Shown here: in pieces, positions 11,051 to 37,290 of the stretch
How the letters are laid out: each line of letters begins with the position of its first letter
Position numbering within the stretch: position 1 is the stretch's first letter
Source: Bugula neritina
Lineage: Eukaryota > Bryozoa > Gymnolaemata > Cheilostomatida > Bugulidae
NCBI GenBank assembly: GCA_964035545.1
Contig: OZ037769.1
Span: forward strand, 1,100,501-1,164,500
DNA: 64,000 nt
Reading direction: 5' to 3'
The notes under the pieces: generated by a model
Databases searched by the model: none
What the model was told of the DNA's origin: nothing
The model's input: only the letters and a program-made list of their open reading frames with translations
Program-made: the position numbers and the translations under genes

Positions 11051-13223
11051 ATGTCCGCCTACAAAGTAACTGCCCCTTTAGCGTCTACCATACTTCTGTG
11101 CTGCCTCATGGCATGTCACGTGACAGATTCTGCCGAAGAAGTTGATGTCGGTGCAAGAACTATGGTAAGTGTACCAGTTTAACATATACATTGTTTAAGC
11201 AAATTGCCTTTTTGGTTAACACAAAGACCAAATCTAGCCGTCAGACTAAATGATCAACAGCTATCAGTTTATAATGTTTTATTCTGATTATACCATGTAT
11301 TGCTAGGCTATGCACCAAGGCCGAAATTAGGTGCAGTAGCAATATAATAGACTTTATAATTAGTAATATTTCAATAGTCTAAATTCTTTAATTGCCTTTA
11401 TTAATTGTGAGTATTGAAACTTTTGAGAGAATATTTAAGTTGCTTTGCTGGATTGATAATCTTGAACACAGGCTTCTTCTCTATATGCGCACTTACCTCT
11501 GATTGTAAAAAATAATATAACAACGCCCTAAAATTATAACGTAATGTGCAACATATTTTAAAGCAGTGGCAAGTTTAATAGCAAAGATCTCTATGCTATA
11601 CATAAATATTAATTTAATTAATTTATTCACAGAATAATGTCAATATGGTGCACACACCAAATAATTATCTGTCATTCGTTGAATAGAATTACTTGAGTCA
11701 AAGTCAGAAGATTAGATTTAAGGCTTTACAAATATTACTCTGTAACCTTAGTGTTGGATATTTGAATTCCGTGGCAAAATAGTTGTTATATAATTCCTTA
11801 ATAGTCTCTAACGTATTTTGTTGTTATCTATTGTTATGTTGATTTCAGGTGAAACGACACTTTTTCAGTCAGGATTTCCTTGACGGCTTAGCAGAAGTAA
11901 GTACAATCCTGTTGAAAGCCCAGCAGCTGTAATATTAACACTTGCTGATCGCTGCCTTTCTAACTCTATATAATAAAATTTTCTAACATGCAAAATGTAT
12001 TTTTCTTAGCCCTGTTTAAATAGGATTTTTCAATCTTTGATTTTCTGGGCTTAAAAATTATGCATGTAAGCTTTCTCTATCACATCAGTTTCTTTGTCTT
12101 TTAAACCTGTAAATTATCTTTATTCATTAAAAAAAGCAGTCATCAAGTGAACACATGGGGCTTTTAGGCACGTGTTCAACACCATATGACTATTTCAATA
12201 TATTCAACATATACCCCGATATCACTAGTTGTGCTATACATGATTTGACCAAGCATTGAAAGTGAGAAAAATGCTAGACCATGGCTACCTTGGCAATAAA
12301 ATAATTTTGGCTGTTCAAACTTGCTGAGAACTCTGGTGAGAAGCCAATGAGAGTTTGCTATTCCCTACTTTAATAATAGATTGTTATAAATTGCAACTTT
12401 TCGTTCTTCTTAGCTGAACACTTTGTACGACCTGGCAGAAAATGGCGGATGTACTCACACAGAAGATCAGCTCTCCTGCCCTTATGGCATTGTTCATGAA
12501 GGAACCAACAACTGTCCACGATGCAGAACACTAACTGAGTGTAAGTGGACAATTTTAAGTAAAATCTTGTTAATTTTGATATTTTTGTGGTTGAACTCAT
12601 AAAGCACTCTGCTGCACATAATAGTAAGTATGCTTATAAATGCGTGAAACCTATACATCATAATCAGCAACCTTGCAGATGTAAAATGAGAAATTTTTTT
12701 AGCATTTTAATAAAATAAATGTTTCAAGAGATAATTTAACCAATTAAATCAATTCCGGTTGAAAAAATTTGTTCCTTCTTAGATCACAGCAATCAAACGA
12801 AATGTTTTACAAAGCAGCAGCAAATAGTTGTTCAGTTGATTAAAAGTTTATTGTTGATTTACTGTAATTTTCAGCAGAAAAACGTCATACATTTTCAGCT
12901 GAGATATTGACAGTTGATAAAAAATTAGCTATTGTAGTTGTTCACTAGTTAGCTACTAGTTATTTACTACTTATTTGATTAGATATAAGTTACTGGTTAT
13001 AGTAAAGAGATATTATGTACATTTGTAATGAGAAAATTATGCAGAAGATTTATGGGTGTTTGCATGGGTGTAGTATATTATTTTAGGTACATAAGAATAA
13101 AAATCATAGTGTATGAATTTAAGTTTGTTCTACTTAAATATTATACTCCATAACAAAAACTATATATTTGTAGCTTACAGAGCCTTGCCCTGCAGTAGCA
13201 ACAAATGCTTTAGCAGAGTCTAA
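11051..13223 (+). CDS. Small secreted six-cysteine protein (unknown family)
   Basis: Four exons with consistent phases: 11051-11164, 11849-11896, 12414-12540, 13174-13223 (TAA), giving 112 residues. The N-terminus has a hydrophobic signal peptide (APLASTILLCCLMACHV). A Lys-Arg pair (MVKRHFF) after it is a possible prohormone-type cleavage site. The C-terminal half has six cysteines in the arrangement GC, SC, NC-x2-C, PC, KC, compatible with three disulfides. An AATAAA hexamer near 13303 fits a polyadenylation signal 80 bp after the stop. I do not recognise the family. It could be a secreted regulatory peptide, a defence peptide or a structural protein. The last exon is the least certain: if not used, reading through the third exon's donor gives a hydrophobic tail ending at 12601. 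Confidence 0.6.
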
Positions 13224-15764
13224 TCATAATCATTTTAGCTTTTGCATGTTAGTTATTGTGCCTTTCATAACTTGCTGAAGCTAGTTGTAATTACTTCTTT
13301 GTAATAAAACATAAAGCTATACGATTTAACTGTAATTATAAATTGACTGTCAGGTCAAAACCCTCAATTGCAGTTTTATAGATTAGTATTTATTGTAACC
13401 AGCTATGCAACAGCAATTGTGTATAATATTTTATATTTAAACTCAGTTAATTGCCCTTTCTCAAAATCTATAAATAGCAATGCAGATAGTGTTGTATAAA
13501 AAGTAACCTTGTTATTATTTTTATGTACTGGATTGTACTTTCACATGCTTATAGTTGCACATTACCCCCTATTCACACTTTGCCATATTGTAGGCCGTAA
13601 TGTAAAATTTCAGCCATTTTTACAAATGTCTGAGCTTCCTGTAGGGCGTTGCAGTACGTTAGGATCAAGCACAACTTGCTTTAAAAATGTTGCATCAGGC
13701 TCCTTTCCCTGCTAATTTATTGGATGTAAATGTCCAATGAAGTGTCATATATCTTACCCAATAGCGCACTTTAGGAAATTTAGCCTGGGCAAATTAAAAT
13801 GGCTTATATTTTACGCTACGACCTATAGGATGGCTAAGTGTGAATAGAGGTATAGGTACTTTAAAGGAATATTACGATTTTTTATTTTGCCGCATTAGAT
13901 GCTGTAAAGTTCTACGCTATAGTGTGTTGTTTGATAGACTATTATATGATGTGTTCCAGTTATGGCCGAAATTAATGAACTAATTGGAGGTGGTTTAGAA
14001 CCCACCAGTTTCACAGGCAACGCACCAATTGGGAGAAGATAACTTCTTGAATAAATATGGAGAAAGCTTCGACTGATTATAGACTGATTTGAGAGACGTG
14101 ATGCATTTTTCTTGCCAGTTTGTCTGTCTAGATAATAGTCTACAAACACGTCTATGATATATAAGGCTTTAAGATATTCTTAAATATTGGAACAAATTAA
14201 AATTATACAAAGCTCCAACTTATGTACATATTATTATTAGTGCTAGGTTTTGTTTTACTAAAGGCTATTTGGTCAATCAACTTGAAACTCTGTATATCAT
14301 AAGTTATTCCCTTAAATTTATTATGATGTATTACGATATCACCAAATAAAAATATTAAAAAACAAATTAAAATTTAATTCCACTTAGAGATAAGATGAAA
14401 CAGTAGTAGCAGCTTTGTTACTTTTCTCTTTCAAAAGTCGTCTACAAAACTTTAAGAAACAACCCTGAAGATGGGACAACTACAAGCTGATCAATTTCTA
14501 CAGGAAATAGAATCTAGCTATGCTATGTGTCTGATGCTTTCACCTTGTAGGTTGCTGAGTGAATAAAGCATATTTATCTCTAGCTTCATCACTGCAGCAG
14601 TGGCTGTGATAGAGTTTTTAGTTTATTGTATAAAGTCATTAGCTTCTTGGAGATAAGCAACAGCAAGATAACTTGTTAACCAAAATGTAGAGCCAGCAGT
14701 AAAATAGGCCCTCTAAAGAAGTTTGCTGAAAAAATACTGAAGGAAATTAAGCCAATATTTTGTTTGATCAATTGTCAACTGTCAATTTATTCAACAAAAT
14801 AACAAATTCAGCCTATAGACTATGCGTTGTTCAGACCTTATGCAACAGAATGTTGTATTGTTTAATAATTAGTTATGTAAAGCTATTTTGCAAGTCATGC
14901 TAAAACTTATTGGATTTGGATTTCGTAACGGAAGATAAAAAAAATTTCTTCAATAATAATTTTACAAAGTTCAAAAGAACATTATTAAAGCTTTTATTCA
15001 AATTATATAAAGTGAGTTTGAATTTGAAAGACAGGATGTAAAAGTTATCTGCCTTTGAGAAACTATAGATTATCATTATATTGGAAATTATCTACAATCT
15101 GTATATATTAAAGCTCTTTAGGTAGGCTACCCTATGTTAAATAGATTGAGGTTATATTTAGGTACCAATCAGAGTTGTCCCCCCTCAACAATACAATAAA
15201 GTTTTATACTTTATTGAAGGCCAACATTATTTATCATTGAAGTACATGACAATCCGACAGCGCTATGTCATTTGAGAGACATGAGAATTTGAAGAATTCA
15301 ATACAAAATGGCAACATAACTGCACTGTATATAATAATTCATGATGCCTGAATGACGTGCAGTAAGACTTGTCAGTCACGTTGGAGTTGATTGATGATTC
15401 ATTATGACAAGAAGTATAACGTTAGAATAACTTCATCTTATCTGTTTGTTTTTAGATTTAATATAAACGCTTTTAACTCCTTCAATGGTAGGCATGCTTA
15501 TAACTATATGTTTATATCTCCATAGCTTTTTTCATAAATTCATTTTTAGGCACAGCAATATATACGCATGGGTCAGTTTACTTCATTTAGTACACACCAG
15601 CAAATTATGACCCAACATTGAAGTTTGCTCCAAATCCATTGAAATTTACTATACATGGTATTTTTATGTGCTGGTTTTAATTACGCATAACAGCAAAGGC
15701 TGGGAGGGGATTCCCCAACATTAAAGCACAGGTCATTGTCATATGCACTTAATATTCTATATGC

Positions 15765-15797
15765 ACGGACCGTTACGAAAAAACCGTAACGGTCCGT
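15765..15797 (+). repeat. Perfect inverted repeat, 13-bp arms
   Basis: Arms ACGGACCGTTACG (15765-15777) and its exact reverse complement (15785-15797) around a 7-nt A-rich loop. It forms a strong GC-containing hairpin in an AT-rich surrounding. No U-tract or gene is placed so that a terminator role would make sense; it may be the core of a fold-back element. Confidence 0.85.
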
Positions 15798-16561
15798 AAC
15801 CAAAACTAGCTGAATAATTAGGGAAAAACGTGGGAAATGAAACAAAATTAAAAAGAACTTTGATTATTTAGGTGCATTTATTGGTGCTTAACTAGTTTTG
15901 GCCAAAAAAACCATGCTCATTACCAGCTAAATTGTGAAAAATAGCTAAAAACTGAAGATTTCAAGTGTGTACTAAATTAAGTAAAATGACCCGCATTGCA
16001 AGCTTTCTATACCGATTGCTATGTTTAATGAAATAATCTCCTTTCAACGCATTAGTGTGGTAACAGAAGGCTTTAGTATAACTTGGAATTGCCCGACCTT
16101 TATGTCGCTCAAATATAAAATATAATGCATTGCATTTGAATACTGAAATGTTATCTTATTGAAATCAGGGAATGCTTAAAAAGGTTGTCACAATTATCAT
16201 GATCACGTGAGCTTAAAGATAAGCAATCTAAAATAGCTGTTTCAAGTTTTTTTAGAGAGTCATTTTTAACTGCTGCACATTGATTTGATAAGGAGCTGTG
16301 TAAACCCATTCTATTGGTCAATACCTTTAAAACAATTAAACACCGATCAATATATAATTATATTACAACTGGTTATAAATGTTGGTATACTGAGGCTGAA
16401 GTTTCTTTGCTATTGGGCTTACTTTCCACTTCCAAACAGCTTTCTATAAAATATTATGCTGTAAATGCATTGCGCAGAAGCTGTTAATGTTGTATCAGCT
16501 TTACCTTTAACGATATAATATAATGTAGCTGTACCAAAATCAATAATCTCTAAATCGTAGT

Positions 16562-16673
16562 AAGCATGCATAGCAACAAGCATGCATAGCAACAAGCATG
16601 CATAGCAACAAGCATGCAGAGCAACAAGCATGCATAGCAACAAGCAAGCATAGCAACAAGCAAGCATAGCAAC
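16562..16673 (+). repeat. 16-bp tandem repeat (7 copies)
   Basis: Seven copies of AAGCATGCATAGCAAC with few substitutions. The unit contains the palindrome GCATGC. It produces a spurious Cys/Leu-rich ORF on the minus strand. Confidence 0.92.
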
Positions 16674-18279
16674 AGGTGATGGCAATAAACAGTTAGCAAA
16701 AAGCCAAAACTGATAAATTAATAAAAAGCTGCTGAACAGTCAGTCTTTTATTTATGTTTTGTAACTATAAGCTGACACTAAAAAGTTGAAAATGTGAAGT
16801 CAAATAAGCAGTTGTATAACAGACTTGGTTGAGCTACCGGGTGGTAATTATTTGAATGTCAACTTGTATTAGCTAGACTGAAATGAGCAACATATACAAA
16901 GCAACACTAATAAATTATTATGCTGCATGACATGATTAATTTGGTTAGTGCTGCCTGTACTAGTTAGTTGGCGTAAAAAATACGAATATAGGCACATAGG
17001 CTCAGCATAAGACCATGTAATTAGCTTTGATTTAAAATTGGAGAGAAGAGTGCAAACTTAAGCTCTTTGTTTTATGACTCAAAGGCTATTTATATAGAGT
17101 AATAGGCTATTTAAACTAAGACATGCTATTATCATATTAAGTGGGAGCATATTGAGCTAAAGCATGCACTGCATATACCATGTATATTCTACTCTAAAGG
17201 CTGCTCTACTTTTAGCAATAAAACACTAATATGATATACCATATTATAAAAGGAATTAATATATTAATTTAATCTGTTTACAACATTGAGTTTATAAATT
17301 TCCAAGAAAATGCTTTCAGCTGTTTTCACAGTCTGACAGCATAGAAAACAGCATTCCTGAATTAAGTATTTCTATTATTAAAACCATCAATTATGCTTTA
17401 ATCATTATATTTATTTGCTCATGTCTGCAAAACTAATACTACAATATAATGCAATACATTTTATCCATAGATGAAAGATGAAGAATATAGTATAGTGTAT
17501 AGTTGTAATCTGAGCATGCAAATAAGCACCCTTAACTCCCCTTATATCTCTAACCTTAAACCATGTGTAATCAATCACTTAATTCTGTAAACATCCATAA
17601 ACACTACAGTTACTGCAATGGTTGTATTTGTATTCTACACAAATCAAATAGCTTGACAAACAGCTGCTGCAATGCCCATTATTGCTAGTCAATTTAAAAA
17701 GAAGTTGGAATAAGTTTATGGCAGTTATGTAACTCAAGTTTCAATTTAATAGCAAAAAATTTAAGTTTGACTAAACAGCTTATTTTCATGTTGCAAATAC
17801 TTTTCAATTGTCTGTTTGGAAACTTAGAAATAAATTTCAGGGAAATTCGGCTGAATTATGTTAACCTATACTTATACAATTGCTGTTTAGACAAGATCAA
17901 CTGAGAATGCAAGAGTGGTTATGTTGAATAGATGCTACACTTTCTCATACTGATATTAGGTCAATACTCTCCAATTATATTCTATTCGAAACAAATATGA
18001 ACCTTAATGCAATGCATAAACTTGGAAACAAGAATTTTCGTGCTTACTTTACAATATATTACATAACTATTTATTTCTTTGAGCAAATTAGAAAAAAATC
18101 AATAGAATCAAATGAGGTAGAGAGGACTATAACTGGGCATGCAGACATTGATTGAGAATTTAAACAATAATATTGATTTGAAGTAACAGCCCACAGCTAA
18201 TTAGTTTAAAATGAATTTCTTGCAAGACCGATACTAGCAGCTTATTGCAACAAGTTATAAACTAGTAGAGCACGTTTTA

Positions 18280-19560
18280 TCACCTTGGATCTAGTGTAAA
18301 TTGCGAAGACATGAGTCTAAGTTGTTTCAGTGTTCGGGAGACGGCTTCGAACCACCCGCAATTATCATAAACCAGGCCATGTTTCTGGCAAGCCGCTTTC
18401 ACCAGTTCTGTGGCTCTGCGGTAATTGTGTCTGGGCATACGAGGATAGAGATGGTGAACCAGATGGAAATTCAGTCCACCATGAAACCAGTCCAGCCACC
18501 AGGGCGTAGTGATGTCTATATTGCTCTCCACTTGCATTCGACACCAGCTGATTGTGGTTGAAACCTCTTCAATTTCATGATAGCTTTTGGCATAGTGGCT
18601 AATGAGCAACTGCACGTGTAACACACCCTGTACAAATGCAGCTATACTATAAAACGCAAATACTTCACTCCAACTTGGGAGATAAGAAAGCAGTGTTGAT
18701 ACCCAAATCCAGTGTAAAGCTAAAGCTACCCTTTCAAACGTCTGCTTTTCCTCCATTGCTGATGCTCTTAAAATTGCAAAACGTCCAGCAAAGACGCAAA
18801 GAGGTAGAAATGTTAAGTGTTGTATACGAATAGAAAGCAAGCTAAACTTGTTCTGAAAGAAGGGCCACAACTTCTTGTTTTGCACCCAAATCTTGGGGGT
18901 CACCATTTGTGGGTCGACAAAAGAAGTCTCGTAATCGACACAAGTGGTGACTGCGTGGTGTATGAAGTGCTTCCCTCGCCACCATGATCCGCTGACTCCA
19001 AAACAAACGCTGCCAAAGAAAGTTCCTAGCCACTTGTCTACTCGTCTGTTGTGTGTAAAGTGATTGTGCTCAAAGTCGTGCATGAAGAAACCACATTGCT
19101 GCCAGAAAGCTGCCAACGCCAAACTCCCGATACACAGGTGCATAGTAGAGTCGTACAAAGCTACACAAACTACAACTGTCAACAGCAAAGTGAAAGTTAT
19201 AAAAAACTTTAAAGCATACCAATAATAATTTGTCTTGAAATATCCTTCTTTTTCAAAGAAATTTCCTAACTTTGCAAATGTTTGCGTGACTTCATCGTCT
19301 TCAACTGATTCGCCGCCTAATTTCATGTAAGGCTTCCAGTGTTTGAGGACAGAGTCTTTGTGAAAGGCGTGAAATACTGCTGAGGCATCTTTGCCAACAA
19401 ATCTAGTGATGATGTTGCCACCAGGGTGATGAGGAATAAACTTCGTCACGTCATACCAGTACCCATCTATGCCTATGAGTTTTCGATCATATTTATCCAT
19501 TCTAGAATCTTCCATAGCATTCGCATTAACATCCATTTCTTCCCCCTTCGTGATGCTCAA
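18280..19560 (-). CDS. Cytochrome b5-fused front-end fatty acyl/sphingolipid desaturase
   Basis: A single uninterrupted frame of 426 residues, a normal length for front-end (Δ5/Δ6/Δ8-type) desaturases. The N-terminal cytochrome b5 domain has the heme motif HPGG (45-48) and a second heme histidine around 64-67. Four hydrophobic helices follow (~115-155, 245-265, 280-320). The di-iron site is formed by HDFEH (161-165), HFIHH (198-202) and HLVHH (366-370). The enzyme should act in the ER membrane, taking electrons through its own b5 domain to insert a double bond between an existing one and the carboxyl end. Odd point: the third box normally begins with Gln (QxxHH) in front-end desaturases; here it is His. 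Regiospecificity and substrate (fatty acyl or sphingoid) cannot be told. Lack of introns, in a window where other genes have many, suggests retroposition or ancient intron loss. Confidence 0.92.
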   Translation of the reverse strand: MSITKGEEMDVNANAMEDSRMDKYDRKLIGIDGYWYDVTKFIPHHPGGNIITRFVGKDASAVFHAFHKDSVLKHWKPYMKLGGESVEDDEVTQTFAKLGNFFEKEGYFKTNYYWYALKFFITFTLLLTVVVCVALYDSTMHLCIGSLALAAFWQQCGFFMHDFEHNHFTHNRRVDKWLGTFFGSVCFGVSGSWWRGKHFIHHAVTTCVDYETSFVDPQMVTPKIWVQNKKLWPFFQNKFSLLSIRIQHLTFLPLCVFAGRFAILRASAMEEKQTFERVALALHWIWVSTLLSYLPSWSEVFAFYSIAAFVQGVLHVQLLISHYAKSYHEIEEVSTTISWCRMQVESNIDITTPWWLDWFHGGLNFHLVHHLYPRMPRHNYRRATELVKAACQKHGLVYDNCGWFEAVSRTLKQLRLMSSQFTLDPR

Positions 19561-21565
19561 CTCTGCAGTCTGTTCTGCTTCAAAAATAGTCTAATATATA
19601 TCTGTACTTTGCTACAGCAATTACTATGACATTTAGTAGAATAACTAGCACGCTATGTTACCAATAAAATGCTAAGCAGTAAGCATAAACTACCTCCTTC
19701 CCCTTTGTTTATTGCTAAGAGCTCCTCTACTTCACGTGCACAACTGCACTTTATGATGATTGCTTGGCATTATAGTGGCTTGTGAGCGGAAGGCATCGAC
19801 TGAGTAATCAATTCATTCGGACCAGTTATATGAAAGGAGAGATCCACTTGAGTCGAGTGCATACAGACCTTTGAGTGGGGCAATGCTGAGTTTACACACG
19901 ACTGTGGCTTACAGCTGGTTACCTAGCAACCGGAATAAACATCTGGTTGAGAATTTAAGCTGTCTGTGTATTGCATTAGAACAAATCCAATATCGTGGCA
20001 GCATTTCGCAACTGAGTGTTAGTAAATATTAAATCCTATGAGCAGCCATTGAAACTCTCACCACTATTCTCATATTATAATTAAATTCCTTTGTTGTGGG
20101 TCTTCCTTCATACCATCCGATAAAAATATAATGATTGTTATTAGAAATTGAGGGTTACTGCTAAAACTATGGGAACTTTTTTTTTCCTTGTAAGATAAAG
20201 CACTGATCAGTTTACACCCAGCACGATTACAGTTTCAAGTATATGCAGTATGCAACTTGATATATGTTGTAACATAATGTTACAGGGAAATATTACAATA
20301 GGTTACAATAGGTACTAGCTAGTATTAAATACTATTTGGATATAATCCCACTTCAGCAGCTATATATAATGCAACATAACTATGTGCTTATATGACCAAC
20401 ACCTTTGGAATGCATTAGAGACCAATATATTATAGAATATAATAATTTCCCTGTCACAACCTTTTGCTGTTTAAATACAAACTTACTAAATATTAAAAGT
20501 TAGTAACCAGTCTATTCATCAGTCTTGAAATGCTTATACTCTTTAAACATGTTCTACAATTGGCTGTGCACAAGCAATAGTTATTCTTATTGGCTAAGCA
20601 TAAGTAATCGTATTTTATCAAAATAATATTGCAAAGAATAATTGGCCTTCTAGAACAGAAAGTCAAGCTAAGTGTAATATGTTAAACTAAATAATAACAG
20701 CATCATATTTTACTTATAATTGAAATTTCTTGTTACTAATATATAATCTATTGGTTATTTAATGTGATTAACCCATATTTTCATTCATAAGCTATGCAAA
20801 CAATATATAAAACCATGCTTTATTAACTATTATTAAATTATTATTAATATGTATAATTATGGAATACTATGTTATAATTATTATATATTGAAATCATACT
20901 TTATAGCATCCAATTAGCTCATGTAATTCTAGGAATCTTTACATAAATAACAGAAGGCTTTGTTTATAAGATGAAGTTGTTTCACTTGATAATAACTGGA
21001 ATTTTAACAGGAAATGGGCACAAAAATGAGGAAAATGGTATGCTTTTGTTCGTACAGATCAATGAAAGCCATCGTCTATTCATATTAGAATTGTTTAATT
21101 TATATAAATTGTTACAATTTACACACCAGTGAACAAACCAATGCAAGTTATACATATACATTTTTATACATTATTCAGAGTGATACAATGAGCTCTAAAC
21201 AGGGCTAGCTTCATATAGAATAGAGATAATTGTCAGCAATGTTGAGTCAACATGGTTCAGATAAATAATGCATCAATGCACTTTACTTACATTTGAATAT
21301 TATATCACACAGGGCTCTCTCACTAGAGATAAGGAAATGAATCAGAAATGCATATACTGCAACATAATGAGGTGACAGTTTTCCTATTCCAATACTCATG
21401 TCTTTGTTGCCAGAACCTTTGTTTGTAGAAAGTCATGCCAGGAACCACCTGCTCATGCTGCTTATATTAATATACGATCAGTTGATTTGTGCTCCTTGGG
21501 GTATAGCTGTCAGTTTACAGCAGCGTTGGGCACCAGGACAGTGCGTTGTGTCTTACTGCTATAAT
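19561..21565. other. Intergenic region between desaturase and receptor genes
   Basis: Divergent arrangement: the desaturase promoter should lie just right of 19560 and the receptor promoter just left of 21566. No coding exon was supported. A short ORF at 20971 with a hydrophobic start was considered and not accepted. Confidence 0.55.
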
Positions 21566-26240
<4,675 letters not shown>

Positions 26241-26648
26241 CGTTGGGAGTTGGCAAAACTAACGTTGCTTGTTATGGCAGTTTAAACCGTGGTTTTAAAA
26301 TCGATATCGATCAATTGCATTGCCACTTGTTTTATTTTACTAAAATTTGACATCAGTTATTCATGTATATTTTTTGATTTTAATGAAGACTTTTTATGAG
26401 TTTTTAAACGTGTAGCATAATTAGTTTTTGCAAATTCAATATTGCTCTCATATTTGCATTTTCACTTGTTTGTGATTAATGTAATATTTTTATTTTTTAC
26501 CTAATTGCATATAAAATAAAATCTTGTGCCGTTTCATTCAACTAGCTATTTATTTATACCAAAGTTGAGCCGCCCAATGTTTGTGGGTGGTTTGAATGTT
26601 TAAAGTGTTAAATGCGCAAAGGTTACAGATGGCGGCTCACAATAAGAA

Positions 26649-35829
<9,181 letters not shown>

Positions 35830-37290
35830 CATCTAATAGTTCAAAATATTATAATGTATTGAAAGCTTGAATGTTTAGTATTGCATCACAGTTTTCAGTT
35901 AAATCTAAAGCTATTATGGGCAATATAAGCAAAACCATAAGTGTAAATTTATTGTCGTTGTGCATTTAATTCTTATATTTTAGCAAAATACGAACAAATT
36001 CACAAGAAGTTCTGTAACTTTTATTTGTCAACAAAATAATATTTTTATGGTTGCGGCACAAAAATATGTTTCATTGAGATTACAATTCAAGTTTTCAATA
36101 TTGTGTGTAGTAATAAAGTACTTCTAGTGATATGAAAAAATCTCATTTTGTATTTAATCTCAAAATACAGATTTCATGAAAACCTCAAAATCAAATAAGT
36201 ATAAATCTGTCTAATAAACTATATTATAGTACAAGTTATTTAAGTTTGAAAGTTTTTATCTTTGCAGATGCATAGAACATAACACATCATAGAGCTAAAT
36301 TACGCTAAGGGCATTCATAATTGTTGCAAAAAAATTACTACTTTGATTAAATTTAACTGCCATATTGCATGTTTTTAAGTGATTTATTTTGAGAAGATTC
36401 AAGACTATTGAACGTTGAAAAGAGATGAACACGTTCAAGTTTAAAATGTTGCGCTACAATATATATAACAATATTTATATTGTATATATAAGATAATGTA
36501 GTTATTATACTATAGGACATTGCATCAAACCTGAAACAGAATATAACAATAAAACATTTACAGGTATATGCAATGTTTTGTTTAAGTACACTTTATTATC
36601 CAAATGTCATAACTAACATATAATGGGGTATAATATTGATATCAGCAGAGATACTTCATATAAGCATCATAAAAGGATTATACTATATTGTTTGCTGTTT
36701 ATATTGCTTATTATGTTCTATTTATTAGCTCTAGAAACAATTAATGTTGACTTTTGTTTTTTGAAAAATGTTTGCATTAAGAAAAGTAATTGAACATTTC
36801 TTTGATAAAAATTCGGTATTTTTCATGTCTAAAAGTAATACAACATGAGTTTCATTAAAAATTGAAAAATCAACTTTGAAAGTAGAATTCTATATCTGAT
36901 TGTCAATAAAATGAAAAAAGGAAAAGAAACATCTAATCTATTATTGATGGTTGCTAACCACATTCCTTCTATTAGCAAATATTGAATTCGTATAACTTTG
37001 CTTGTTTTTAAATAACATGTCTAATGCATCATAAAACAGCTATTGAAAAAAGCTTCTAGAAACACAAAATATAAAATTCATACAATCTAAAATCAATTTT
37101 GAAGCTAAATATTAAAACAAGCATTCTGAAAACAAAATCATTTTGCCGCGAAGCAACTTTTAGGCAAAGATTTTATTCTTGACTCTAAAATACAAATTAA
37201 ATTTTTGGTGGATAAAAATATTGAGGATGTTCTTGCTTTAAAAACTTTTATAAAATAATCGCATTTTTAGTGCATTTCGCAAGGCAAGTC
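35830..37290. other. Intergenic region between the two lectin genes
   Basis: About 1.46 kb, AT-rich, with no gene seen. It must hold the 3' end of copy A and the promoter of copy B, which run in the same direction. Confidence 0.6.

Larger units (their letters stand above)
13224..18279. other. Long intergenic stretch, no gene seen
   Basis: About 5 kb of AT-rich sequence without a recognisable coding exon on either strand. It holds the palindrome near 15780 and the 16-bp tandem repeat near 16600, listed separately. Confidence 0.6.

Noticed and set aside
18301-19629. Plus-strand ORFs opposite the desaturase
   Set aside because: Antisense shadows of a well-supported desaturase frame.
20971-21131. 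Short ORF MKLFHLIITGILTG..., a possible signal-peptide exon
   Set aside because: Exon 21566-21644 gives a better signal peptide, a strong GTAAGT donor and the right phase for the next receptor exon. An alternative first exon is not excluded.
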